In this document: in pieces, positions 40,619-50,698 of the stretch | How positions within the stretch are numbered: the first letter of the stretch is position 1 | Layout: each line of letters starts with the position of its first letter | Origin: Vibrio splendidus | GTDB taxonomy: Bacteria; Pseudomonadota; Gammaproteobacteria; Enterobacterales; Vibrionaceae | Assembly (NCBI RefSeq): GCF_024347615.1 | Contig: NZ_AP025508.1 | Location: 2,666,001 to 2,730,000 of the forward strand | Length of the DNA stretch: 64,000 nucleotides | Reading direction: 5' to 3' | The notes under the pieces: generated by a model | What the model was told of the DNA's origin: nothing | The model's database searches: none | What the model saw: only the letters and a program-made list of their open reading frames with translations | Translations under genes and position numbers: made by a program

Positions 40619-42487
40619 TCAACGATTTACCACGTCATAAATCTTAGCTTCCATCGCTGTGACCACAAGATCAACGACACCATTAACAATTGGCTCGCCC
40701 TTCACTTTACCTTGTAAGTCAATCAACTCACCTTGTAATTCAATCAACTTCCCTTGTTCTTGTCCGAGCATCCACACAGGTAAAGACAACACTTTTTCAT
40801 CTTGAGATAGGTTGAGCACAACCAGTGTCTTTTCACCCCTAAGGCAACGAGTAAACACTAACGTCTCTGCATCACAATATAACTCTAGGTAAGCACCACT
40901 TTGTAAGCTGCAGCGTTCTGTTCTCAATTTTATCAACGCTTTATGGAAAGGGAACCAATGCGAAGTATCTTCTTTATCCCACGGGAAGCATCTGCGATTA
41001 TCTGGGTCTTGACCACCTTCTAATCCCACTTCTGTCCCATAGTACAAACATGGAGTTCCGACATAAGTAAACAGTAGTGTCAGCGCCAGTTTTTGCTTAG
41101 CTTGGTCACCATTTAGAAGCGTTAGCAGTCGAGCCGTATCATGACTGTCCAGTTGATTTAGCTGCGATAATTGATTCAACCAAGGAACTTTAGCTCTCGC
41201 TTCAGCTAACCAATCAGAAAAAGCCAACATATCAATATCAATCGGCTCGTACGCGATGTCTTGCTTTGCCAATAGCGCACGAACTGGGTGAGCAAATCCA
41301 TAATAGTTCATCGACCCGTCTTCTTGCTCTCCCTGTAACCATGATGTGGCCTCGAAGAAGTGCTCTCCCAAAATGTAGGCTTCGGGGTTCTCTGCTTTTG
41401 CTGAGTCACGGAATGCTTTCACATAATGTGCGTTGTTATAGGCTCCCTCCCCTTCACCTAACATATGAATCACATCGAAGCGCCAGCCATCGATGTTATA
41501 AGGTGCTTTTAACCAGTGCTTAATCACAGAGTCTTGTGACTGGAATATATGTTCTCGCACGGAAACATTGGAGAAGTTTAAGACTGGAAGTGAGCTAATA
41601 TTTTTCCAACTAACATATTGCTGAGTGTTTTCGGGGTCGAAAAAATAATAGTCATGAAATGCCGAACCTGGGTTGTCATATGCACCGGAGTCAGTGGCTT
41701 TCAGTTTATCAAACCAAGGGTGCTCAACCGAAGTGTGATTAAATACCGCATCCAGAACGATTCTCATATCACGCGTGTGAATGTCTTTTGAAAGTGCAGA
41801 GAACTCATCATTGGTCCCGAAATGGGTGTCGACATTGTAGTAATCGGTTGTGTCGTATTTATGGTTGCTCGGTGACTGAAAAATGGGGTTGAGATACAAC
41901 GCGGTGATGCCTAGATCTTGCAGGTAATCTAACTTACTATGAATACCTGCGAGGTCACCACCGAAGAACTCTGCAGCGCCCGTTCCATTGTGTCCTTCGA
42001 CAGGCTCGCCCCATTCTTTCACTACGACATCTGAGGTATCTTCTTTTAAGCGATACTCGCCCGCTTTGACACTGATACTCGGATTTCCGTTGCAAAATCG
42101 CTCAGGGAAGATTTGATAAAATACCTGCTCCGACACCCATGATGGTGGGCGATGTTGGGTATTAAACTTAAAGTGAAACTCACGACTCGCAACGCGGCTA
42201 TGGACGCCCTTAGCATCAAGCCAATACTGTCCTTTTGAATCAACAAGCTTGAACGCATAGTGAGTAACGTTTCTGTCTGTATTCGCAGGGAAAGAGGCTT
42301 GCCACAGCGTCAACCGCCCTTCAGTACCAACTTGCACCATGTCGAGTAGATACTCTTCGTTATCTGGCTCATGCCTCAGCTGTACCTTATTCCAGTCAGT
42401 GCGTTCAGACACTAATGTTACGGTTAGCACACCCTCTTTTTCGTGGAAGTAATCGGAGGTTTGAGCATGAAAGATAAAAGGATTCAT
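40619..42487 (-). CDS. malZ: Maltodextrin glucosidase, GH13
   Basis: Cleaves glucose from maltodextrins. The 622-residue cytoplasmic protein aligns along its length with E. coli MalZ. An N-terminal carbohydrate-binding domain (about 1-115) precedes the GH13 barrel. VSEQVFYQIFPERF (about 118) opens the barrel and TALYLNPIFQSPS lies at about 195. The nucleophile Asp is in GWRFDVIHMLGEG (about 337), the acid Glu in LGEHF (about 373), and the third Asp in QLDSHDTARLL (about 446). Substrate range can overlap with neopullulanases. It is not beside other mal genes. Confidence 0.88.
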   Translation of the reverse strand: MNPFIFHAQTSDYFHEKEGVLTVTLVSERTDWNKVQLRHEPDNEEYLLDMVQVGTEGRLTLWQASFPANTDRNVTHYAFKLVDSKGQYWLDAKGVHSRVASREFHFKFNTQHRPPSWVSEQVFYQIFPERFCNGNPSISVKAGEYRLKEDTSDVVVKEWGEPVEGHNGTGAAEFFGGDLAGIHSKLDYLQDLGITALYLNPIFQSPSNHKYDTTDYYNVDTHFGTNDEFSALSKDIHTRDMRIVLDAVFNHTSVEHPWFDKLKATDSGAYDNPGSAFHDYYFFDPENTQQYVSWKNISSLPVLNFSNVSVREHIFQSQDSVIKHWLKAPYNIDGWRFDVIHMLGEGEGAYNNAHYVKAFRDSAKAENPEAYILGEHFFEATSWLQGEQEDGSMNYYGFAHPVRALLAKQDIAYEPIDIDMLAFSDWLAEARAKVPWLNQLSQLNQLDSHDTARLLTLLNGDQAKQKLALTLLFTYVGTPCLYYGTEVGLEGGQDPDNRRCFPWDKEDTSHWFPFHKALIKLRTERCSLQSGAYLELYCDAETLVFTRCLRGEKTLVVLNLSQDEKVLSLPVWMLGQEQGKLIELQGELIDLQGKVKGEPIVNGVVDLVVTAMEAKIYDVVNR

Positions 42488-42578
42488 AGCGGTTCTCGAG
42501 CAATATTTAATTTGCTTAAGATATGAAAAATTTCTTTGACCACAACGAGAAAAATAACATCAGTCAAAGTAGATCACG

Positions 42579-42610
42579 CTTTGTAGATCCACTTTGTAGA
42601 TCCACTTTGT
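42579..42610. repeat. 2.5 tandem copies of a 13-bp unit
   Basis: CTTTGTAGATCCA is repeated twice and a half in the spacer upstream of malZ. Confidence 0.7.
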
Positions 42611-42690
42611 TTACAGTAAGTCGATTTCTCTCAAAATGATCAAATGAATCGACCATTTTTCAAGAGGAGGTCCAATTTTCAATTACTCCA

Positions 42691-43656
42691 TCAACGGCTA
42701 ACTATCGCACGATCAATCACAGACTGAGGCAATGTGACACCAAGCTCACGAGCAGCATCCAAATTCACAACCAGTTGCGAACTCTGTGCAGTTTTAACAC
42801 TCAGCTTACCCGGTTTTTCTCCGTTCAGAATAGCAGCCACATAATCGGCGGTTTGCACCCCAACGTCATAGTAATCTAGACCTAAGCCAGCTATCGCCCC
42901 CTTACCCACGTAAGACGTCGCTCCGGCAACCACTGGCGTTCCAGCCCGGTTCGCAGCTTCTATAAGCCCTTCGATACCACTTGCAACAGTGTTATCTGTC
43001 AATGCGTAAATAACATCCGACTTCTTAGCAATGGATTCGGTTTTTGATTCTACATCATCGATGGTTAGCGCTTTTTCAGTGTACAGAGTAAAACCAAAAT
43101 CTCGTGCCGACTTCTTTAATAGCCCAACTAACGCGACAGCATTTGCCTCGGCGGGGTTATAAACCACCCCGATTGAATCCGCATTAGGGAGTAATTCTTT
43201 AATAAGAGATACGTGTTGGGAAATAGGTGATAAGTCAGAAAGGCCCGTGACATTTCGTCCCGGTTTACCCAATTGCTTAACAAGCCTTGCACCGATAGGG
43301 TCCGTAACCGCGGTAAATACAATCGGTATTGAGCGAGTCGCAGAAACCAAAGCTTGCGAAGTCGGTGTCGCGATACCAACTAAGACATGAGGGTTTTCGC
43401 TGACTAGTTCTCTGGCAATTTTTGCTGCCTGAGCGGGGTTGCCATCAGCCATTTCATAAGAGAATTCTAAATTTTTTCCCGGTTCGTAACCTTTGGCTCT
43501 TAATCCTTCAAGAAGCCCTAGACGCGTCGCATTCAGATCTGGATGGTCGACAACTTGTGAAACCGACACTTTGGCAACGTTCGCCATTACATTGCCAGTC
43601 CATAGCAACAACAGACAGCTTAAAACCGCTGCCAATACCTTTCTTACAGAACTCAT
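42691..43656 (-). CDS. Orphan ABC transporter substrate-binding protein
   Basis: A 321-residue periplasmic protein with a signal peptide (about 1-25, cleavage after NVMA) and a type I binding-protein fold of the ABC_sub_bind family (TrpX-like). Family landmarks are GLRAKGYEPGKNLEF (about 52), FTAVTDPIGARLV (about 112), NVTGLSDL (about 136) and DYYDVGVQTADYVAAIL (about 258). The ligand is likely a hydrophobic or aromatic amino acid by family analogy, but this is unproven. No permease or ATPase gene is next to it. Such proteins also act as ligand sensors for signalling partners. Confidence 0.8.
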   Translation of the reverse strand: MSSVRKVLAAVLSCLLLLWTGNVMANVAKVSVSQVVDHPDLNATRLGLLEGLRAKGYEPGKNLEFSYEMADGNPAQAAKIARELVSENPHVLVGIATPTSQALVSATRSIPIVFTAVTDPIGARLVKQLGKPGRNVTGLSDLSPISQHVSLIKELLPNADSIGVVYNPAEANAVALVGLLKKSARDFGFTLYTEKALTIDDVESKTESIAKKSDVIYALTDNTVASGIEGLIEAANRAGTPVVAGATSYVGKGAIAGLGLDYYDVGVQTADYVAAILNGEKPGKLSVKTAQSSQLVVNLDAARELGVTLPQSVIDRAIVSR

Positions 43657-44009
43657 TATCGCTCCCTAAATCAAGCTCTACTCGTTATTACTCGCTCGAA
43701 GAGAACAACATCAAAAATCACTATTGACATTATTACCAGTAACTATTGATAACTTGAAGTGATATTTAACAAAAATACAACAAGGTTCGAATTATGCGGG
43801 GATAAGCGGGGTTGTTTAATTTAAAAGGTAAGAAACTCAATGAATACAAGATAAGCACGGCAAATAAAGGCAAGGCTATGTGGATCAAGGGAGGCTAAGC
43901 GAATAAAAGGCAAGTGAAGCGATTAGAAGAGAGGAGCAAATCTGAGAACGAGTTATCGATGATGTATGACTGTTCTCAGACTAGAGGGAGGGAGAGATAA
44001 GACGACCTG
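43657..44009. other. Spacer between yfbV and the binding-protein gene
   Basis: A 353-base spacer without a gene. It contains an inverted repeat CTGAGAAC (43942) with GTTCTCAG (ending 43979), 22 bases apart and without a T-run, near the yfbV stop. It may end yfbV transcripts. Confidence 0.4.
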
Positions 44010-44462
44010 CTAGAACCAACGTTCCATTGATGATTTGTCTAGCTGACGAAATGCGCGATTCAAAATGATCGCCAACTCTTTGTAACGAGGGCGTGGTTTC
44101 ATTGGTTCCAATGCAAAACCTGTTTCGCTGATCTTCTCGTGCAACTCTCGATACCAAGAAACCAATGCTGGCGGTAATTGAGTGTTCGAACGGTTACCTA
44201 ACCACCACATGCCTTGAAGCGGCAAGCTGATCGCAAACAACGCCATAACCACAGCTTGCGGCATCGCATTATAATTGTTGAAGACCATTTGTGTCAGAAT
44301 ACTAATAGCAGCTATCGCTGGCATCACTTTCACACCAAAACGCGTGGCTTTAATGATGCGCTGTTCAGGGAAGATAGCGTTTAACTCTTTTCGAACAGGC
44401 CAGAGATCCATGTACTTTTGGCCATCTTTTAAACTGCTCGCTAAACCAACTCTATTACTCAT
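44010..44462 (-). CDS. yfbV: UPF0208 membrane protein YfbV
   Basis: A 150-residue inner-membrane protein of the UPF0208 family with two adjacent membrane helices (about 48-65 and 69-88) between cytoplasmic ends. It begins with the family pattern [16 protein letters not shown]. In E. coli YfbV is linked to chromosome organisation near the terminus (insulating the Ter domain). It is divergent from ackA, as in E. coli. Confidence 0.9.
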   Translation of the reverse strand: MSNRVGLASSLKDGQKYMDLWPVRKELNAIFPEQRIIKATRFGVKVMPAIAAISILTQMVFNNYNAMPQAVVMALFAISLPLQGMWWLGNRSNTQLPPALVSWYRELHEKISETGFALEPMKPRPRYKELAIILNRAFRQLDKSSMERWF

Positions 44463-44806
44463 ATGAGTCTCCCATTAAAAAAAAGTTGAAATCATCAACT
44501 AAAAACACAAAAATTTGACGAAAAATAATATTCTTTCAAATTTTTTTGTTATATTTGCACAATATCGCTATTATTTGCAGACCTCAATCTCATTGTTGCC
44601 CTTATTTACAATTTAAGCAACTTTGGGACGACTTCTGCAAGGAATGCAAAAGCCTCTTTTTCTGAAAAAGTGCGCTTTCACTTTAATACGGAAATTAACG
44701 TTTTTTTGACCAAGGTTAGTACGCAAGCCTATGTGCTTCGACTATTCTTGAGATTAATTTTCATCCTTAACTGATTTCGATCAGAAAAATAAACAGGTAG
44801 TCATTA
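44463..44806. other. yfbV-ackA divergent promoter region
   Basis: A 344-base AT-rich spacer with no gene. It must hold the divergent promoters. Long T-runs near 44535 and 44700 make an exact promoter call unsafe. Confidence 0.5.
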
Positions 44807-46003
44807 ATGTCTAAGCTAGTTTTAGTTTTAAACTGTGGTAGTTCTTCTCTTAAATTTGCTGTTGTTGATGCAGAAACAGGTGCTGAGCACCTAACTGGTC
44901 TTGCTGAGTGTCTTGGTCTTCCAGAAGCTCGTATGAAGTGGAAACTTGACGGCAAGCATGAAGCACAACTAGGCGCGGGCGCAGCTCACGTAGAAGCACT
45001 ATCTTTCATGGTAGAAACTATTCTTGCTTCTAAGCCTGAGCTTAAAGCTAACCTTGGCGCTATCGGTCACCGTATCGTACACGGTGGCGAGCAGTTCACT
45101 TCTTCTGCACTTATCACTGATGAAGTTCTTAAGGGTATTCAAGACGCTGCGACTTTCGCACCTCTTCATAACCCAGCTCACCTTATCGGTATCGAAGCGG
45201 CTCAACAGAACTTCCCAGGTCTACAAAACGTTGCTGTATTTGACACTGCGTTCCACCAAACAATGCCTTCTGAGTCTTACCTATACGCTCTACCGTACAA
45301 CCTGTACAAAGAGCACGGCATCCGTCGTTACGGCATGCACGGTACTTCTCACCTGTTCATTACTCGTGAAGTTGCTGGTCTACTAAACAAGCCAGTTGAA
45401 GAAGTTAACATCATCAACTGTCACCTAGGTAACGGCGCATCTGTATGTGCTATCAAGAACGGTCAATCTGTAGATACTTCTATGGGTCTTACTCCTCTTG
45501 AAGGTCTAGTAATGGGTACTCGTTGTGGTGACCTAGATCCTGCGATCATCTTCCACCTACACGACGCTCTTGGTTACTCTGTTGAAGAAATCAACAACAT
45601 GCTAACTAAAGAATCTGGTCTTGCTGGTCTAACTGAAGTGACTTCTGACTGTCGTTTCGTTGAAGACAACTACGGTGAGAAAGAAGAAGCAACTCGTGCA
45701 ATGGACGTGTTCTGTCACCGTCTAGCTAAGTACGTTGCCGGTTACACTGCAACTCTAGAAGGTCGTCTAGACGCAATCACTTTCACTGGCGGCATCGGCG
45801 AGAACTCTGGCCCAATCCGTGAAATGGTTCTTAACCGCCTAGGCATCTTCGGCATCGAAGTTGACAGCGAAGCTAACCTTAAAGCACGTTTCGGCGGCGA
45901 AGGTACTATCACTACAGCTAACAGCCGTATCCCTGCAATGGTTATCTCTACTAATGAAGAGCTAGTAATTGCTGAAGACACTGCGAAACTAGCAGGTCTT
46001 TAA
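44807..46003 (+). CDS. ackA: Acetate kinase
   Basis: Interconverts acetyl phosphate plus ADP and acetate plus ATP, the last step of acetate overflow. The 398-residue protein has the ASKHA fold landmarks [15 protein letters not shown] (about 6), the HRIVHGGE segment (about 88), FDTAFHQTM (about 146), [10 protein letters not shown] (about 176), GNGASVCAI (about 208) and [10 protein letters not shown] (about 325). It starts with AGGTAG 7 bases upstream. A terminator-like hairpin follows at once. Confidence 0.96.
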   Translation: MSKLVLVLNCGSSSLKFAVVDAETGAEHLTGLAECLGLPEARMKWKLDGKHEAQLGAGAAHVEALSFMVETILASKPELKANLGAIGHRIVHGGEQFTSSALITDEVLKGIQDAATFAPLHNPAHLIGIEAAQQNFPGLQNVAVFDTAFHQTMPSESYLYALPYNLYKEHGIRRYGMHGTSHLFITREVAGLLNKPVEEVNIINCHLGNGASVCAIKNGQSVDTSMGLTPLEGLVMGTRCGDLDPAIIFHLHDALGYSVEEINNMLTKESGLAGLTEVTSDCRFVEDNYGEKEEATRAMDVFCHRLAKYVAGYTATLEGRLDAITFTGGIGENSGPIREMVLNRLGIFGIEVDSEANLKARFGGEGTITTANSRIPAMVISTNEELVIAEDTAKLAGL

Positions 46004-46012
46004 TTGATTTTT

Positions 46013-46045
46013 CTGACTAGCTTCACTCGAAGCTAGTCAGTTTTT
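46013..46045 (+). terminator. Terminator-like hairpin after ackA
   Basis: CTGACTAGCTTC pairs perfectly with GAAGCTAGTCAG around ACTC and is followed by T5. It begins 9 bases past the ackA stop and is a standard intrinsic terminator. Confidence 0.85.
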
Positions 46046-46062
46046 CATACTACGAAAATGGG

Positions 46063-46123
46063 GCTCAACTTCTATTCCTACCCCAATTTAAATGTCGGTA
46101 GGAACAGAAGTTGAGCTTTTTTT
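46063..46123 (+). terminator. Second terminator-like hairpin directly before pta
   Basis: GCTCAACTTCTATTCCTACC (46063-46082) pairs with the bases 46097-46116 (19 of 20) around a 14-base loop and is followed by T7. It ends 28 bases before the pta start. No promoter fits between it and pta, so pta transcripts must read through or be shaped by it. Confidence 0.85.
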
Positions 46124-46150
46124 ATTTCCAATAGTCAAAGGTGTTCGTCA

Positions 46151-48316
46151 ATGTCCCGTACTATTATGCTTATCCCTACAAGCGCTGGTGTTGGTCTTAC
46201 TAGTGTTAGCATGGGTGTTCTTCGCGCTATGGAGCGTAAGGGCGTAAGTGTTTCTTTCTACAAGCCAATCGCTCAACCTCGCAGCGGTGGTAACCAACCA
46301 GATTTAACGTCTACTATCATCAGCGCAAACAGCGACATTAAGATTGGTGAGCCAATCGCAATGACTAAAGCTGAAGCTTTGATCGGTAGCGAAAAAATGG
46401 ACGAGCTTCTAGAGTCTGTTGTTGAGCAATACAACAAGATCAACAAAGACGCAGAAGTAACGCTTATCGAAGGTCTAGTACCTACTCGTAAGCACCCATT
46501 TGCTAACCAAGTGAACGCGGAAATCGCTAAAACACTAGGCGCAGAGATCGTATTCGTTGCGACTCCGGGTACATACAACCCTATTCAGCTTAAAGAGCAC
46601 ATCGAAGTAGCATGTTCTAACTTCGGCGGCACTAAAAACAAGAACATCTCAGGCGTTATTATTAACAAACTGAATGCACCTGTTGATGAAGCTGGCCGTA
46701 CTCGCCCTGACCTTTCTGAAATCTTCGATGATGCAGATAGCGCTCAACAAGCGAACCTTGAAGTAATGCAAATCTTCAACTCTAGCCCTATCCGTGTTCT
46801 TGGCTGTGTGCCATGGAGCATCGACCTAATCGCTACTCGTGCGGTTGATATGGCTAAGCACCTTAACGCTGAAATCGTTAACGAAGGTGAAATCTCAACT
46901 CGTCGTATTAAGAGCATCACTTTCTGTGCACGTTCTCTACCGCACATGATTGAGCACTTCAAACCAGGTTCACTGCTAGTAACTTCTGCAGACCGTCCTG
47001 ACGTTATCGTTGCTGCGGCTCTTGCTGCAAAAAACGGTGTTGAGATTGGCGCAATCCTACTGACTGGCGGTTACGACATTCCAGAAAGCATTGCTAACCT
47101 TTGTGCACCAGCATTCGCGTCAGGTCTACCGATCTTCAAGGCTCAAGGTAACACTTGGCAGACGTCTCTAAACCTACAGAGCTTCAACCTAGAAGTTCCT
47201 GCAGACGATAAAGAGCGTATCGAGTTCGTTAACGATCACGTTGCAAGCCACATTGATGGCCCTTGGATTGATTCTCTATCTGAAGGTACTCAAGGCATTC
47301 GTCGCCTAAGCCCACCAGCATTCCGTTACCAGTTAACTGAATTTGCTCGTAAAGCGGCTAAGCGTATCGTTCTTCCTGAAGGTGATGAGCCACGTACTGT
47401 TAAAGCAGCTTCTATCTGTGCTGAACGCGGTATCGCAACTTGTGTGCTTCTTGGTAACCCAGACGAAATTCGTCGCGTTGCTGCACAACAAGGTGTTGAA
47501 CTAGGCGCTGGCGTTGAGATCATCGATTCTGCATCAGTTCGCGAAAACTACGTAGCTCGTCTAGTAGAACTTCGTGGCGCTAAAGGTATGACTGAAGTTG
47601 TCGCTCGTGAGAAGCTAGACGATTCAGTATTCCTAGGTACTATGATGCTTGAAGCTGGTGAAGTTGACGGCCTAGTTTCTGGTGCTGTTCACACAACGGC
47701 GAACACAATCGTTCCTCCGTTCCAGATCATCAAGACGGCTCCTGATGCTTCTATCGTATCTTCAATCTTCTTCATGCTTCTGCCTGATCAAGTGCTTGTA
47801 TACGGTGACTGTGCGATCAACCCAGATCCAACAGCTGAACAGCTTGCTGAAATCGCTATCCAATCTGCAGATTCTGCTGCGGCATTCGGTATCGACCCAC
47901 GCGTTGCTATGATCTCTTACTCTACTGGTGAATCTGGTAAAGGTGCAGACGTAGATAAAGTACGTGAAGCAACCAAACTTGCTCAAGCGAAACGTCCTGA
48001 TCTAGTGATCGACGGTCCTCTTCAGTACGACGCAGCAATCATGGAAAACGTAGCCGCTTCTAAAGCGCCTAACTCTCCAGTTGCAGGTAAAGCGACAGTA
48101 TTCGTATTCCCAGACCTAAACACGGGTAACACGACTTACAAAGCTGTACAGCGTTCAGCAGACCTAGTATCTATCGGTCCAATGCTTCAAGGTATGCGCA
48201 AGCCAGTAAATGACTTGTCTCGTGGCGCTCTAGTAGACGATATCGTTTACACAGTAGCTCTAACGGCTATCCAAGCAGACCAAGCAGCTCAAGCTGAAGA
48301 AAAAGTGATTAACTAA
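46151..48316 (+). CDS. pta: Phosphate acetyltransferase
   Basis: Makes acetyl phosphate from acetyl-CoA and phosphate. Acetyl phosphate also donates acetyl and phosphoryl groups in signalling. The 721-residue long form has an N-terminal P-loop-like domain ([17 protein letters not shown]), a DRTGG domain (about 215-330), and the catalytic PTA_PTB domain (about 385-715), with LPEGDEPRT near 412 and [10 protein letters not shown] near 595. It lies 147 bases after ackA with two hairpins in between. Confidence 0.96.
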   Translation: MSRTIMLIPTSAGVGLTSVSMGVLRAMERKGVSVSFYKPIAQPRSGGNQPDLTSTIISANSDIKIGEPIAMTKAEALIGSEKMDELLESVVEQYNKINKDAEVTLIEGLVPTRKHPFANQVNAEIAKTLGAEIVFVATPGTYNPIQLKEHIEVACSNFGGTKNKNISGVIINKLNAPVDEAGRTRPDLSEIFDDADSAQQANLEVMQIFNSSPIRVLGCVPWSIDLIATRAVDMAKHLNAEIVNEGEISTRRIKSITFCARSLPHMIEHFKPGSLLVTSADRPDVIVAAALAAKNGVEIGAILLTGGYDIPESIANLCAPAFASGLPIFKAQGNTWQTSLNLQSFNLEVPADDKERIEFVNDHVASHIDGPWIDSLSEGTQGIRRLSPPAFRYQLTEFARKAAKRIVLPEGDEPRTVKAASICAERGIATCVLLGNPDEIRRVAAQQGVELGAGVEIIDSASVRENYVARLVELRGAKGMTEVVAREKLDDSVFLGTMMLEAGEVDGLVSGAVHTTANTIVPPFQIIKTAPDASIVSSIFFMLLPDQVLVYGDCAINPDPTAEQLAEIAIQSADSAAAFGIDPRVAMISYSTGESGKGADVDKVREATKLAQAKRPDLVIDGPLQYDAAIMENVAASKAPNSPVAGKATVFVFPDLNTGNTTYKAVQRSADLVSIGPMLQGMRKPVNDLSRGALVDDIVYTVALTAIQADQAAQAEEKVIN

Positions 48317-48335
48317 TTTTTCTTTTGTAGAAAGC

Positions 48336-48368
48336 AAAAAACCCTAGATTCTTATCTAGGGTTTTTTT
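48336..48368 (+). terminator. Terminator of pta
   Basis: AAACCCTAGAT/ATCTAGGGTTT with a TCTT loop followed by T-run, 20 bases past the stop. Confidence 0.9.
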
Positions 48369-48409
48369 ATGTCTAACGCTTAAGGTTATTTGATACTTTT
48401 AAGATTAAT

Positions 48410-49348
48410 CTAGCCTCGCCCATGGGCTGACTCTAAATCTAATGCTGGTCCTTTGGGCACAACTTGAGTCGGATTAATGCCAGTGTGGCTGTAGTAGTAG
48501 TGACGCTTAATATGGTAGAAATCAGTAGTCTCTTTAATACCCTCTACTTGGTACAACTCTTTTAAGTAGCCCTGAATATGGACGTAGTCTGAAATTCGCT
48601 GCTTGTTACACTTAAAGTGACCAACATACACCGCATCGAATCGAACCAGAGTGGTAAACAAGCGCCAATCTGCCTCTGTAATCTCGTTACCCGCTAAATA
48701 ACGGTGGTCACTAAGGTGAGCGTCGACTTTGTCTAACGCCTCAAATAACGCGTCATACGCTTCTTCATAAGCTTCTTGTGTGGTTGCAAAGCCAGTACGA
48801 TAAACGCCGTTGTTGATGTTCGGATAAATATAATCATTCCACTCATCAACCTTCTTTGCCAACTCCCACGGATAGTAATCATCCGTGTTACCTGTTAACT
48901 CATTAAATTCTGAGTTGAACATGCGGATAATTTCAGACGACTCGTTGCTCACTATGGTGTTGGTTTTCTTATCCCATAGCACTGGAACCGTTACTCGTCC
49001 TGAGTAATCAGGCTTGGCTTGAGTGTAAATTTGGTACATACGAGTATGGCCGAATAGAGGTTCAGGTAGCCCCATTTGCCACCCTTCACTCATCATGTCT
49101 GGGCAGACGACCGTCACGTCAATATGATCGGTTAGCTCTTTAAGTTCACGGAAGATTAAAGTTCGGTGCGCCCAAGGGCAAGCCAATGACACGTATAAGT
49201 GATAACGACCGCTTTCTGGCTGAAATTGTGCACCGGCTTTGTTCTCTATCCAGTGACGAAAGCCTGCATCTTCGCGAACAAACTTGCCACCGCTTTCTTT
49301 GGTGTCATACCAAACGTCATGCCAAACACCTTCAACTAACTTACCCAT
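48410..49348 (-). CDS. yqjG: Glutathionyl-hydroquinone reductase
   Basis: Removes glutathione from glutathionyl-hydroquinones (Xi-class GST). The 312-residue protein has the catalytic Cys in SLACPWAHRTL (about 53), VPVLWDKKTNTIVSNES (about 121), the GST C-terminal domain (about 165-290), and the final HYYYSHTGINPT. The start at 49348 (MGKLVEGVWHD) matches E. coli YqjG and has AGAGG 7 bases upstream. An earlier TTG would add 7 residues. Confidence 0.92.
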   Translation of the reverse strand: MGKLVEGVWHDVWYDTKESGGKFVREDAGFRHWIENKAGAQFQPESGRYHLYVSLACPWAHRTLIFRELKELTDHIDVTVVCPDMMSEGWQMGLPEPLFGHTRMYQIYTQAKPDYSGRVTVPVLWDKKTNTIVSNESSEIIRMFNSEFNELTGNTDDYYPWELAKKVDEWNDYIYPNINNGVYRTGFATTQEAYEEAYDALFEALDKVDAHLSDHRYLAGNEITEADWRLFTTLVRFDAVYVGHFKCNKQRISDYVHIQGYLKELYQVEGIKETTDFYHIKRHYYYSHTGINPTQVVPKGPALDLESAHGRG

Positions 49349-49377
49349 ATCCAAACCTCTGTCATCCAAAATTTTTT

Positions 49378-49539
49378 ATACCAATCACAGTAAGTAAATG
49401 TTCAGAAATAGCGCAGAGAAAAGGCTTGAGAACAAGGAAGAATTTTTCTGTTAGTAGTTATTCTACAATCAAAAATTCTAACGCCGTTATCGAGCGTTTT
49501 AACAAGCTAGGATGAGCAGTTATTTACTACGATTGGTAT
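49378..49539. mobile_element. MITE-like repeat, family C (162 bp)
   Basis: A non-coding element with long terminal inverted repeats. ATACCAATCACAGTAAGTAA at the left matches the complement of the right end, which reads ATACCAATCGTAGTAAATAA, at 17 of 20 positions. The interior has no useful reading frame. Comparable intergenic sequences occur in other Vibrio genomes to my recollection. It sits just upstream of yqjG and could hold or interrupt its promoter. Confidence 0.75.
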
Positions 49540-49544
49540 TAGTA

Positions 49545-49586
49545 TAAAAAAAGCCAACTTTTTCAAAACTAGAAGAAGTTGGCTTA
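49545..49586 (-). terminator. Second terminator past the opp operon
   Basis: On the minus strand AAGCCAACTT pairs with AAGTTGGCTT and is followed by a seven-base T-run. It lies about 50 bases beyond the first opp terminator and could catch read-through or end a separate small RNA. Confidence 0.65.
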
Positions 49587-49635
49587 GTTGTTCAAATAAT
49601 TTGATGAAGGTGAAGATCCTCGAATACGTAAGCAT

Positions 49636-49702
49636 AAAAAAAGCGCAACCTATAAAAAGTTGCGCTTAAGCCTGTCACAGGCTGAACCGTATCAAACGAG
49701 TT
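49636..49702 (-). ncRNA. oppZ: OppZ-like 3' UTR small RNA
   Basis: In V. cholerae the sRNA OppZ is cut by RNase E from the 3' UTR of the opp mRNA and represses oppB together with Hfq. Here the 67 bases after the oppF stop carry a small hairpin AGCCTG-TGA-CAGGCT and a GC-rich terminator hairpin AGCGCAAC/GTTGCGCT with a T7 tail at 49636. The bases 49673-49686 pair with 13 of 14 bases just upstream of the oppB ribosome-binding site (53550-53563). Position, structure and target all fit. The exact 5' end is not visible. The opp terminator is the same hairpin. Confidence 0.75.
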
Positions 49703-50698
49703 CTAGACTTGTACGTGCAAGCAAGATACTGCGTGTACGTCATCGCCTTGAATGGTTGGCTTGGTTTGCGCGCAGGCCTCAGTTGCTTCAGGGCAACGAG
49801 TACGGAACACACAACCCGATGGTGGGTTGATTGGCGATGGTAAATCACCTTCCAACATCTGAATCGTTTTGCTGCGCTCTAAGCGAGGGTCTGGAATTGG
49901 AACTGCAGACATCAATGCTTTGGTATATGGGTGCTTAGGATCTGAGAACAAGGCATCTGATTCACCTAGCTCAACAGCATTACCTAAGTACATCACCAAT
50001 ACACGGTCAGAAATGTGTTTAACAACCGACAAATCGTGCGCGATGAATACCAAAGACAAACCCAACTCTTTCTGTAGTTCCATAAGAAGGTTAACTACTT
50101 GAGCTTGGATAGAGACATCCAGAGCAGAAACCGGCTCATCACAGATGATCATCTTAGGCTTCAAGATAAGTGCACGCGCGATACCGATACGTTGACACTG
50201 ACCACCAGAGAATTCATGTGGGTAACGGTTGATTACGTTGGGTAGTAGACCAACCTTTGCCATCATCTCTTTAACGCGATCTTTCACTTCCTGTTTAGAA
50301 AGCTCTGGATAGAAAGTCTCTAGAGGCTCAGCAATGATGTCCCCTACTGACATACGTGGGTTAAGCGATGCTAGTGGGTCTTGGAAGATCATCTGAATCT
50401 CTTTACGAGTCTCTCGACGTTTCACTTCCTGCATCTTAGTCAGGTCTTGACCTAACCACATAACTTCGCCTTCAGTTGCCTCAACTAAGCCAATAATTGC
50501 GCGTGCAAAAGTCGACTTACCACAACCAGACTCACCTACCACACCTAGCGTTTCGCCTTCGTAAAGATGAACATCCACACCATCAACCGCTTTAAGGTTT
50601 GATGGTTTCGCCCAAGGCCAAGCAGACTTAGCCGCAATGCTAAAGTGAACCTTAAGGTTTTTAATATCTAATAGTAATTCTTTACTCATTTTGTCCAA
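49703..50698 (-). CDS. oppF: Oligopeptide ABC transporter ATPase OppF
   Basis: One of two ATPases that power oligopeptide import at the inner membrane. The 331-residue protein has Walker A GESGCGKST (about 57), the signature HEFSGGQCQRIGIARAL (about 162), Walker B MIICDEPVSALD (about 184), and an oligopeptide C-terminal Cys-rich part (CVFRTRCPEATEAC, about 300) that may carry an Fe-S-like or zinc site. It overlaps oppD by 13 bases. Confidence 0.95.
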   Translation of the reverse strand: MDKMSKELLLDIKNLKVHFSIAAKSAWPWAKPSNLKAVDGVDVHLYEGETLGVVGESGCGKSTFARAIIGLVEATEGEVMWLGQDLTKMQEVKRRETRKEIQMIFQDPLASLNPRMSVGDIIAEPLETFYPELSKQEVKDRVKEMMAKVGLLPNVINRYPHEFSGGQCQRIGIARALILKPKMIICDEPVSALDVSIQAQVVNLLMELQKELGLSLVFIAHDLSVVKHISDRVLVMYLGNAVELGESDALFSDPKHPYTKALMSAVPIPDPRLERSKTIQMLEGDLPSPINPPSGCVFRTRCPEATEACAQTKPTIQGDDVHAVSCLHVQV

